This document shows positions 6,918 through 12,488 of a DNA stretch of 12,488 nucleotides, one piece after another. The DNA is taken from contig JBOFIT010000160.1 of NCBI GenBank assembly GCA_051650305.1, positions 1 through 12,488 on the forward strand, given 5' to 3'. Each line of letters opens with the position of its first letter. The first letter of the stretch is position 1. Under the pieces are notes generated by a model, which saw only the letters and a program-made list of their open reading frames with translations, made no database searches and was not told the origin of the DNA. The DNA is from JBOFDK01 sp051650305 (GTDB lineage Bacteria; Bacillota; Clostridia; Lachnospirales; Cellulosilyticaceae). The position numbers were made by a program, and so were the translations under genes.

Positions 6918-8666
6918 ATGAAAAAAGAAAAACAAGAAGAGGTAAAACAATTTGCCATGAAGGCATTAGCAGCATTTCTAGCGCTGATGTTACTACTTAC
7001 AGGGGTATCACGGACAGCAAATGCTATGACCGTTTCGAAGGCGGAAGTAGGTAGACCAAAGGCTGGACGTATTGACCAGAAGATAGAGGCTACGGGTAGA
7101 CTGAGACCCAAGGATGAAGAAAGTATGGAAGTCGGTAAGGGACTCCTCGTAAAGAATATTTTTGTGGAAGAAGGGGACCGTGTCCAAGCGGGTGAGGAAC
7201 TTATAGAATTGGATACGAAAGAACTCACAGAGAGACTAGAAGATATAAAAACAGAGTTAAAAAAACTTCAGTTACGCCTTCAGGAGATGGGGCTTAATGA
7301 AGATTTTAGTCAAGCGTTAACGCCAACAGAAAAAGCAAAAGAGAAAATCGCACGTCTTGAAGAAGATAAAGTAGTGCTTCAGCAAAAAGAAGCACTTAAA
7401 GTAGCAAGACAAGAAGAAAAGATTAAAGTGGCAGAAGCAGCTTTATTAGAAGCACAGCAAGTCTTAGAAGATTTCAAAGGTGCTAACCTAGAAGAGCAAA
7501 TCAAAAAAGCAGAAGAAGCAGTAAAAGAAGCACAAAAACACCTAGAAGAGCAGCAATACGAGAGTGATAAAGCCATCGCGAGAGCAGAAAAAGCTTTAAA
7601 AGATGCAAAAGAGCAACTCTGGATGACTGGTGGTGGGGATGCAACGATGGCGCTTCAGAATTACGAGCGGGCAAAGATGGAGTATGATTTTACGAAGTCA
7701 GACTGGGATCGCAAAGTAAAGGATGCCAAAGAAAGTCTAGCAAAAGCTAAAGAGAAGCTGAAGAACTTACAGAATGGCGAAGTAGATGAAGATGCTTTAA
7801 AGCAAGAGGAAGAAAAGGTGAAGGCTAAGGAGCAAAGTGTAGCTGATGAGAAACGCGTGCTAGAAGATGTGATACTAGCGAAGGAAGAAGCGATGAATGA
7901 TATGGAAAGACAGCTTCTAGATGCACAAAATGCCTTAGTTCTAGCAGAAAAAGAAGAAGCGAGCATGAGCCTAGAAGATGAGCAAGATGCACAAAAACAA
8001 GCACTCCAAGTGCAACTTATGCAATTAGATATAGAAACGAAGAAGCGTGAGATCAGTCGTATGAATGAAGTCATTGCTCAAGGTGGAAAACTAGTAGCAC
8101 CGACAAATGGTATTGTCCAAGGCATCAAAGTAGAAAAAGGTGGTACGACATCAGGCGGGGAGTTACTGACTTTTGTAGGGGATGATAGTACTTATATCTT
8201 TGAGGCAGAATTAAGTGAGGAGCAAAGCAAGTATCTCAAGATAGGTGATAGCGTACAAATCTTTTTAGAAAGTAATCAGATGCCAGTAGGAGATACAGTA
8301 GTAGAAAACATTGTGTACGTGGCAGATAGCACCAGCAATAAAAAGAAAGTAAGAGTGATGGTGCCAGAGGGAACACCAGGTATGCAAGCGACGATGAAAG
8401 TCACCCGTGAGTCAGAGAAGTACAATATGATTATCCCGATAGAAGCATTACGTCAGGAGAATGGTAACAAGTATATACTTGTGGCAAGAAAGAAAACAAC
8501 CACTTTAGGTGAAGAATGGATAGCAGAACGTGTAGAGGTAATGGAAAAAGATAAGAATACTAGCTCGGTAGCTGTAGAAGCACCATTAATGGCAGAAGAT
8601 CAAATCATTATTAAAGCTAATAAACCGATACAAGCAGGCGACCGTGTACGCCTCGTAGAGCCATGA
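6918..8666 (+). CDS. HlyD/RND-type membrane-fusion (adaptor) protein with long coiled-coil hairpin
   Basis: The 582-residue protein starts with a signal peptide or membrane anchor (about 12-36, ending in RTANA). The first half of a lipoyl/biotinyl-like domain follows (ATGRLRP...NIFVEEGDRVQAGEELIELD, about 58-99), then about 285 residues of Glu/Lys/Ala-rich coiled coil (about 99-387). The second lipoyl half (KLVAPTNGIVQGIKVEKGG...ELLTFV, about 391-420) and beta-barrel and membrane-proximal domains (about 425-582, with IIPIEALRQENGNKYILV) complete it. This order is diagnostic of adaptors of MacA/HlyD type. Gram-positive homologues work with MacB-type exporters, for example in the YknXYZ family. 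The coil is very long and breaks symmetrically around TGGGD (237-241). The gene lies 21 bases after permease 2 and overlaps the MacB-core-type gene by 4 bases, so the adaptor probably partners that protein. An outer-membrane channel partner is not expected in this type of cell. Confidence 0.9.
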   Translation: MKKEKQEEVKQFAMKALAAFLALMLLLTGVSRTANAMTVSKAEVGRPKAGRIDQKIEATGRLRPKDEESMEVGKGLLVKNIFVEEGDRVQAGEELIELDTKELTERLEDIKTELKKLQLRLQEMGLNEDFSQALTPTEKAKEKIARLEEDKVVLQQKEALKVARQEEKIKVAEAALLEAQQVLEDFKGANLEEQIKKAEEAVKEAQKHLEEQQYESDKAIARAEKALKDAKEQLWMTGGGDATMALQNYERAKMEYDFTKSDWDRKVKDAKESLAKAKEKLKNLQNGEVDEDALKQEEEKVKAKEQSVADEKRVLEDVILAKEEAMNDMERQLLDAQNALVLAEKEEASMSLEDEQDAQKQALQVQLMQLDIETKKREISRMNEVIAQGGKLVAPTNGIVQGIKVEKGGTTSGGELLTFVGDDSTYIFEAELSEEQSKYLKIGDSVQIFLESNQMPVGDTVVENIVYVADSTSNKKKVRVMVPEGTPGMQATMKVTRESEKYNMIIPIEALRQENGNKYILVARKKTTTLGEEWIAERVEVMEKDKNTSSVAVEAPLMAEDQIIIKANKPIQAGDRVRLVEP

Positions 8667-8682
8667 TGATGGGGACGAGGCG
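8649..8682 (+). repeat. 8-bp inverted repeat placing the downstream start codons in a loop
   Basis: CGCCTCGT (8649-8656) and ACGAGGCG (8675-8682) are perfect reverse complements separated by 18 bases. The loop contains the adaptor stop and three consecutive ATG codons of the next gene. The next gene has no strong Shine-Dalgarno, so the structure could influence coupled re-initiation. A chance repeat inside coding DNA is possible. Confidence 0.45.
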
Positions 8683-9715
8683 CCTTATCATTTCCCTAAC
8701 TATCCTTGTATGTATGTTGGGGACTTGGGGATGGTGTATGGTAACGGCAGAAAGGTTAGCAGTGTATGGTGAGTTAGTCGAGTTAGCTTATGAAGAAGAA
8801 GCACTGAATGTGGCTACAATAAAGGCGATGCAAAAAGGAGAGGTAGAAAGTACCGAACCATTGGTGAGAGCTTTCGTATCCTGGCACGAAGAAGTAGGTC
8901 ATCAATTTGAAAACACAGAACTCAACCGAAAAACAGAGGGACGGGTCATTACTTTTTATGGCGATATGTCACTACTTACCCTTAATCAAGCGCTAGATGG
9001 GACGGGGGTTTATACGGGAGATAAAGAAGGTGTAGTCATCACTACAGCAGTAGCTTATGAACTATGGGGAGATACCCGTGTAGTAGGCCAAGAGATGACA
9101 CTAGGGGAGAAGAACTATACGGTTAGAGGTGTAGTGGAAGATAAAGACCATGCAGTTTTTAAGTATGAAGAAGCAGAGGATGCATCTTTTACGGCACTGC
9201 GCCTTCAAATGACGGGGGTAAATAATATACGTGACCATGTACAAACATTAGGGTTCAGATATAACTTACCTTCTGGAATCGTCAGAAACTTTTCGTTTGC
9301 GACCATACTCATAGAACATGCGGTACGTTTACCTTTATGGATACTAGGAATTTATAGTCTCATAAGGTTATACAAGTACGTGTATCGCTTAAGAAAGCAA
9401 AAGGGAGTATTTTATGTGGCGTGTATCTTTACCGTTTTAGTATCCTATGTAATACTCCAAGCAATGGACATAAGGGTGAATCTCCCAGACTATATGATCC
9501 CTAGTAAGTGGTCTGACTTTGGTTTTTGGACGAAAGAACTTGAGTCAATGTGGCAAAATAAAGAGCAACTAGGTGCTATGGCTACCTATCTACCACAAAG
9601 GTGGTATGAAAAACTTGCAGGCCAATTCGGTATAAGTTTGGTGCTGACATTAGGGTTTCAATGCCTTTTACATAGCTACCTTTTCTCACAAAAGAGTGAT
9701 AAAATAAAGTCATGA
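8663..9715 (+). CDS. MacB-periplasmic-core-type membrane protein (divergent ABC exporter permease, no ATPase domain)
   Basis: The 350-residue protein has one N-terminal helix (about 8-28), an extracytoplasmic domain (about 30-205), then helices near 214-236, 248-268 and 322-341. One helix, a large outer domain and three helices is the topology of MacB/LolC-type permeases. Residues about 123-160 fit the MacB_PCD pattern (VVITTAVAYELWGD, VVGQEMTLGEKNYTVRGVVED). The FtsX portion is not recognisable, and an extra outer segment of about 50 residues (DIRVNLPDYMIPSKW onward) separates the last two helices. The start ATG overlaps the adaptor stop (ATGA), and the following two codons are also ATG; the Shine-Dalgarno is weak, pointing to coupled translation. 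It is the natural partner of the adaptor. Without a neighbouring ATPase it may use one encoded elsewhere or act without one (inference). Confidence 0.75.
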   Translation: MMMGTRRLIISLTILVCMLGTWGWCMVTAERLAVYGELVELAYEEEALNVATIKAMQKGEVESTEPLVRAFVSWHEEVGHQFENTELNRKTEGRVITFYGDMSLLTLNQALDGTGVYTGDKEGVVITTAVAYELWGDTRVVGQEMTLGEKNYTVRGVVEDKDHAVFKYEEAEDASFTALRLQMTGVNNIRDHVQTLGFRYNLPSGIVRNFSFATILIEHAVRLPLWILGIYSLIRLYKYVYRLRKQKGVFYVACIFTVLVSYVILQAMDIRVNLPDYMIPSKWSDFGFWTKELESMWQNKEQLGAMATYLPQRWYEKLAGQFGISLVLTLGFQCLLHSYLFSQKSDKIKS

Positions 9716-9739
9716 CACACTAGAAACGAGGAGTAGGAT

Positions 9740-10339
9740 ATGACGTATTGTATCAAGATGAAGCAATGTAAAGTAGACTGGGAAGAAATCACACCATTAG
9801 CTATCACGCATTATCCATGGGGACAGGCATATATGCCACATACAAAAGCGTGGTTATATCGTGTAGAAGGAGAAGGATTTTATCTTAAAATGCGATGTGA
9901 AGAAAGTGAGCCAAAAGCAGTCTATACAGAGGCGAATGAGCCAGTCTATAGAGATAGCTGTATGGAGTTCTTTGCCAACTACTATCCTGAAGAAGAAGGC
10001 ACAGGATACATAAACTTTGAGATGAATAGTAAAGGGACAGTACTTTGTGAATATGGCCATCCAGGAGACCGCGAGTTTCTTAAGGACAGAGGTTTTGAAG
10101 TACCTGTGCCAAAGGTGACACAGACAGATATTTTCTGGGAAATAGAATTATTTATACCAGATACCTTTATCCAAGCAGTTTACAATCAAACAACAATAAG
10201 TACATCCATCAAGGGGAATTTTTACAAGTGTGGGGATGAGACACATACACCACACTACGGTAGTTGGGCACCCATAGATAATCCAACCCCTGCTTTTCAT
10301 AAACCCGCATTTTTTGGAGAAATGAAAATAGAAGGATAA
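9740..10339 (+). CDS. CBM9-like (DOMON-type) carbohydrate-binding family protein, apparently cytosolic
   Basis: The 199-residue protein is a single-domain member of the CBM9-like beta-sandwich family. It shows the conserved VYRDSCMEFFANY segment (about 69-81), YINFEMNSKG (90-99), WEIELFIP (133-140) and the C-terminal block GNFYKCGDET...YGSWAPI...PAFHKPAFFGEM (159-195). Length matches stand-alone family members. No signal peptide or membrane helix is visible, so it should act inside the cell although the family is built for sugar binding. The start has GAGGAG 6 bases upstream, and the gene follows the MacB-core-type gene after 24 bases, as last gene before a terminator. It may bind or sense a saccharide linked to the transporter (inference). 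No catalytic activity is suggested. Confidence 0.85.
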   Translation: MTYCIKMKQCKVDWEEITPLAITHYPWGQAYMPHTKAWLYRVEGEGFYLKMRCEESEPKAVYTEANEPVYRDSCMEFFANYYPEEEGTGYINFEMNSKGTVLCEYGHPGDREFLKDRGFEVPVPKVTQTDIFWEIELFIPDTFIQAVYNQTTISTSIKGNFYKCGDETHTPHYGSWAPIDNPTPAFHKPAFFGEMKIEG

Positions 10340-10364
10340 AGCAAATAAACAAAAAAGAATAGAT

Positions 10365-10404
10365 AGACTCTAAGATTAAAAGCAAATCTTAGAGTCTTAT
10401 TTTT
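10365..10404 (+). terminator. Intrinsic terminator of the transporter operon
   Basis: A perfect 13-bp stem (10365-10377 with 10385-10397) closes a 7-base loop and is followed by TATTTTT. It lies 25 bases after the CBM9-like stop codon and separates that operon from the PAS-LytTR unit. Confidence 0.9.
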
Positions 10405-10444
10405 ATAAGTAGCTGAAATAAAAAGTAAAATAAATTTTAGAATA

Positions 10445-10473
10445 TTGAAAAATAACTGAAAAATTGTTATATT
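10445..10473 (+). promoter_or_regulatory. Sigma-A-type promoter for the PAS-LytTR/MoxR unit
   Basis: TTGAAA (10445-10450), a 17-base spacer and TATATT (10468-10473) match the -35 and -10 consensus at five of six positions each. A TGn extension (10465-10467) precedes the -10. Transcription would start near 10480 and give a leader of about 34 bases with AGAGGTGA at 10497-10504. The upstream AT-rich 10400-10440 could act as an UP-like element. This looks like a strong, factor-independent promoter. Confidence 0.75.
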
Positions 10474-10513
10474 TTAATGGAGAAGAGGATTAGAAGAGAG
10501 GTGAACAAATCTT

Positions 10514-11281
10514 ATGGATATATTTGATAATAATGTTTTGGTTGCATTAAACTTATCTTTAGAAGGTGTTTTTATAGAAAATCTTAAAGGTGATATCTTG
10601 ATGTGTAATCAAGCTGGTGCAGAGATGTTTGGTTATACCAGAGAAGAGATTATTAAGCTTAATATCAAAGATTTTGTGCCGCCCCAAGAAACGTATTATT
10701 TAAAAGAGGAATACAATAAAGGAGATTTATTTCCTAATGAATACATTCGTCGAGTAAATATCAAAAAGGATGGTACCCTTATTCATACTGAGGTTAATTC
10801 CAAAATTATTATCTCAAAAGGTGTGAAGTATCTTATTGCTTTTGTACGTAACATTAGTGAACCTAGCCATATAGATCCAAGAGACCCACAGTTACAACAA
10901 ATGGATGTTTTTTATAGATACATAAAAGAAGAAAATAAAACGATACTGACAATCTATAATTCTATGGGAAAGGAAAAGTGTGTGGTACCTTTACCAACCA
11001 TAGAGTATATAGAAAGCAATCTGAAGAAAATAAGAATTTATTTAATAGATGGACTTATAGTAGAGGGATATGGTGCATTGAATCAATTGGAGCAACAGAT
11101 CCCAGACAAAGGCAGTTTCTTAAGGTGCTATCAAAGTTACATCATAAATATGAAATATGCCGAGTTAGATGAAGAACAGCAGCAATTCGTAATGACTAGT
11201 GGGGCAGAGATACCTATTAGAAAACGGCAGTATCTACAAATAAAGCAGATGTATTATAATTATAGAATTTTTATGAAGTAA
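10514..11281 (+). CDS. PAS-LytTR transcriptional regulator
   Basis: The 255-residue soluble protein has an N-terminal PAS domain (about 8-118: NLSLEGVFIENLKGDILMCN, then AGAEMFGYTREEII, ending in YLIAFVRNISE). A linker is followed by a LytTR DNA-binding domain (about 152-250: VPLPTIEYIES, SFLRCYQSYIINM, EIPIRKRQYLQIKQ). No receiver or transmembrane segment is present, so the signal is probably a small molecule, redox state or partner sensed by the PAS domain (inference). The start has AGAGGTGA 9 bases upstream. It heads a unit with its own promoter, and the MoxR ATPase gene follows after 18 bases, so the regulator may control that cassette or be coregulated with it. LytTR factors usually bind paired direct repeats; I could not identify a convincing pair here. 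Confidence 0.9.
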   Translation: MDIFDNNVLVALNLSLEGVFIENLKGDILMCNQAGAEMFGYTREEIIKLNIKDFVPPQETYYLKEEYNKGDLFPNEYIRRVNIKKDGTLIHTEVNSKIIISKGVKYLIAFVRNISEPSHIDPRDPQLQQMDVFYRYIKEENKTILTIYNSMGKEKCVVPLPTIEYIESNLKKIRIYLIDGLIVEGYGALNQLEQQIPDKGSFLRCYQSYIINMKYAELDEEQQQFVMTSGAEIPIRKRQYLQIKQMYYNYRIFMK

Positions 11282-11299
11282 CTATTTAGGGGAGGATTT

Positions 11300-12226
11300 A
11301 TGATGCATCCAGTTATCGGACAAATGATTAATCAGATGGAGAAAGTAATTGTAGGTAAGAGAGATGTACTTGAGAAGGTAGTGATAGGAGTACTTGCTGA
11401 AGGGCATCTACTTATAGAAGATGTACCAGGACTAGGTAAGACGCAGGTGGCAGCGACTTTAGCAAAGGTACTAGGAGGAAGCTTTAGGCGTATGCAGTTT
11501 ACGCCTGAGGTGACACCTTCAGACGTCACAGGATTTTCAATGTTTAACCAGAAGACAGGGGAGTTCGAATACCGTGCAGGTGCTAGCATGTGTAACTTCT
11601 TATTGGCAGATGAAATCAATCGTGCATCGGCTAGGACCCAGTCTAGCTTGCTAGAAATTATGGAAGAAGGAAGAGTGACAGTGGATGGCAGTACGTATGA
11701 TTTGCCCAAGCCTTTTATGGTACTTGCTACTCAGAATCCTATTGAGAACTATGGGACTTATCACTTGCCAGAAGCACAGATGGACCGCTTCTTTATGAAG
11801 CTTTCTGTAGGATACCCTTCTCGTGAAAGTGAGCTACGTGTAATGCAGATGTACCAGACAGCAAATCCACTCCATACATTAGAGATGCTATTCTCCATGG
11901 AGGAGCTTCAGACACTTCAAGAAATGGTGAAGGAAGTATACGTGGAGGACAGGCTTAGACAGTACATACTAGACATCGTAGAGGCTACCCGTAATCATCC
12001 GATGATTACATTAGGCATTAGCCCTAGAGGAAGTATTAGTTTACTAAAGGCGAGTAAGGCAAAAGCTTTTGTAGAAAGTAGAGATTATGTACTGCCAGAT
12101 GATATCCAAAACCTTGTGGTACCTGTATTGGCACATAGACTTATCCTGAGTCCAGAAGCAAAGGCGAATCAACTTACAGCCGAAGTGTTGTTAGAGCAAA
12201 TCGTACGTGAAATAGGTGTGTATTAG
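11300..12226 (+). CDS. MoxR-family AAA+ ATPase
   Basis: The 308-residue cytosolic ATPase has a Walker A loop (EDVPGLGKTQ, about 40-49), Walker B (LLADEINRA, 101-109), sensor 1 (ATQNP, 143-147), an arginine-finger segment (PEAQMDRFF, Arg163) and sensor 2 (GISPRGS, Arg243), followed by a small helical lid. All key residues are intact and length is typical of the MoxR/AAA_3 family. AGGGGAGG is 4 bases before ATG 11300 and 7 bases before the next in-frame ATG 11303, so the true start could be the second Met, one residue shorter. The stop abuts the ATG of a membrane-protein gene that resembles DUF58. MoxR plus DUF58 is a widespread pair, thought to act as chaperone-like or metal-insertion machinery for other proteins. 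The role in this organism is unknown. Confidence 0.95.
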   Translation: MMHPVIGQMINQMEKVIVGKRDVLEKVVIGVLAEGHLLIEDVPGLGKTQVAATLAKVLGGSFRRMQFTPEVTPSDVTGFSMFNQKTGEFEYRAGASMCNFLLADEINRASARTQSSLLEIMEEGRVTVDGSTYDLPKPFMVLATQNPIENYGTYHLPEAQMDRFFMKLSVGYPSRESELRVMQMYQTANPLHTLEMLFSMEELQTLQEMVKEVYVEDRLRQYILDIVEATRNHPMITLGISPRGSISLLKASKAKAFVESRDYVLPDDIQNLVVPVLAHRLILSPEAKANQLTAEVLLEQIVREIGVY

Positions 12227-12488
12227 ATGAATAGAGGAAAATGGAAGCGGTACAGTCAGCTTGTGATGATGTTTATAGCAGGTGTTGGAGCCCTTTATTT
12301 GATTGATGCCACCTTTGGTGTAGCGATACTTGTAATGCTAGGGATAAGTGTGATGCTAAGTTTTGTGATACCTTATGTTTTTCGAAGGGCTATTAAGATA
12401 GCTATTCAGATGGATACGTATCATCTAGAAAAAAGGGCGATACTGCAGGGGAAAATAGTGGTGCAAAATCTGCGGGCGTTACCGACAC
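12227..12488 (+). CDS. Probable DUF58-family membrane protein, N-terminus only (cut by window end)
   Basis: An open frame from ATG 12227, directly after the MoxR stop, continues through the window end for 87 codons. The product begins with a basic stretch (MNRGKWKRYS), followed by two closely spaced hydrophobic helices (about 12-27 and 31-51). It then begins a beta-strand region (YHLEKRAILQGKIVVQNL) that fits the start of the outer domain seen in DUF58 proteins. AGGTG lies 8 bases upstream. The DUF58 call rests mainly on the MoxR neighbour and the two-helix start, because the diagnostic central domain is outside the window. Confidence 0.65.
   Translation, partial: MNRGKWKRYSQLVMMFIAGVGALYLIDATFGVAILVMLGISVMLSFVIPYVFRRAIKIAIQMDTYHLEKRAILQGKIVVQNLRALPT

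Noticed and set aside
6755..7228. Antisense open frame of 157 codons across the permease 2/adaptor junction
   Set aside because: Its serine-rich product is what antisense reading of this region gives; there is no Shine-Dalgarno and no domain.
7379..8074. Antisense Ser/Ala/Phe/Cys-rich open frames opposite the adaptor coiled coil
   Set aside because: Complementing GCN, AAR and GAR codons of a coiled coil yields Cys, Phe, Leu and Ser codons without stops, so long antisense frames are expected by composition.
10400..10470. Possible LytTR direct-repeat binding site upstream of the PAS-LytTR gene
   Set aside because: CTGAAA-type strings recur, but their spacing of about 45 bases and sequence do not fit the roughly 9-base repeats with 12-13 base spacers known for LytTR sites.
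1..12488. CRISPR array, tRNA/rRNA gene, insertion sequence, prophage or defence-system gene
   Set aside because: No spaced direct-repeat array, cloverleaf, transposase, integrase or nuclease motif was seen in any frame; all long frames fit regulator, transporter or MoxR-type genes.

Overview
The window looks like chromosomal DNA of a low-GC Firmicute, most likely a Clostridia (Lachnospirales-type) bacterium. The clues are AT-rich coding DNA, strong AGGAGG-type ribosome binding sites, a lipoprotein-anchored solute-binding protein typical of cells without an outer membrane, and a DUF4179 envelope protein. I cannot name the species. There are no tRNA or rRNA genes, insertion sequences, phage genes or CRISPR arrays, and no stretch over 300 bases lacks a gene.

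Region 1 (1-938) is the end of an upstream unit: a membrane-anchored DUF4179-type protein, probably the extracytoplasmic part of an anti-sigma-factor-like regulator. It is closed by a bidirectional terminator at 900-935. Region 2 (939-2910, minus strand) is a two-component system, an OmpR/PhoB-family response regulator followed by an overlapping sensor histidine kinase.

Region 3 (3063-10339, plus strand) is transcribed divergently from the two-component genes and appears to be one tightly packed operon. It encodes a large lipoprotein (predicted beta-propeller fused to a family-1-type solute-binding domain), two MalF/MalG-type sugar ABC permeases, a HlyD/RND-type adaptor with a very long symmetric coiled-coil hairpin, a MacB-periplasmic-core-type membrane protein, and a cytosolic CBM9-like protein. 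No ABC ATPase is present. The layout mixes import-type and export-type transporter parts and is the most unusual thing here. The 152-base divergent spacer carries a motif (TTTTTAGAG) as a perfect 11-bp-spaced direct repeat facing the transporter operon, and one perfect plus one degenerate copy facing the regulator. This is the layout expected of OmpR/PhoB-family operators, so the regulator probably controls both units. A terminator-like hairpin sits just after the lipoprotein stop codon but inside the first permease gene, which begins 71 bases before that stop. This would suit differential expression of binding protein and permeases.

Region 4 (10365-12488, plus strand) starts after a second terminator with a good extended -10 promoter. 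It encodes a PAS-LytTR regulator, a MoxR-family AAA+ ATPase, and the N-terminus of a membrane protein that is probably the DUF58 partner of MoxR, cut by the window edge.
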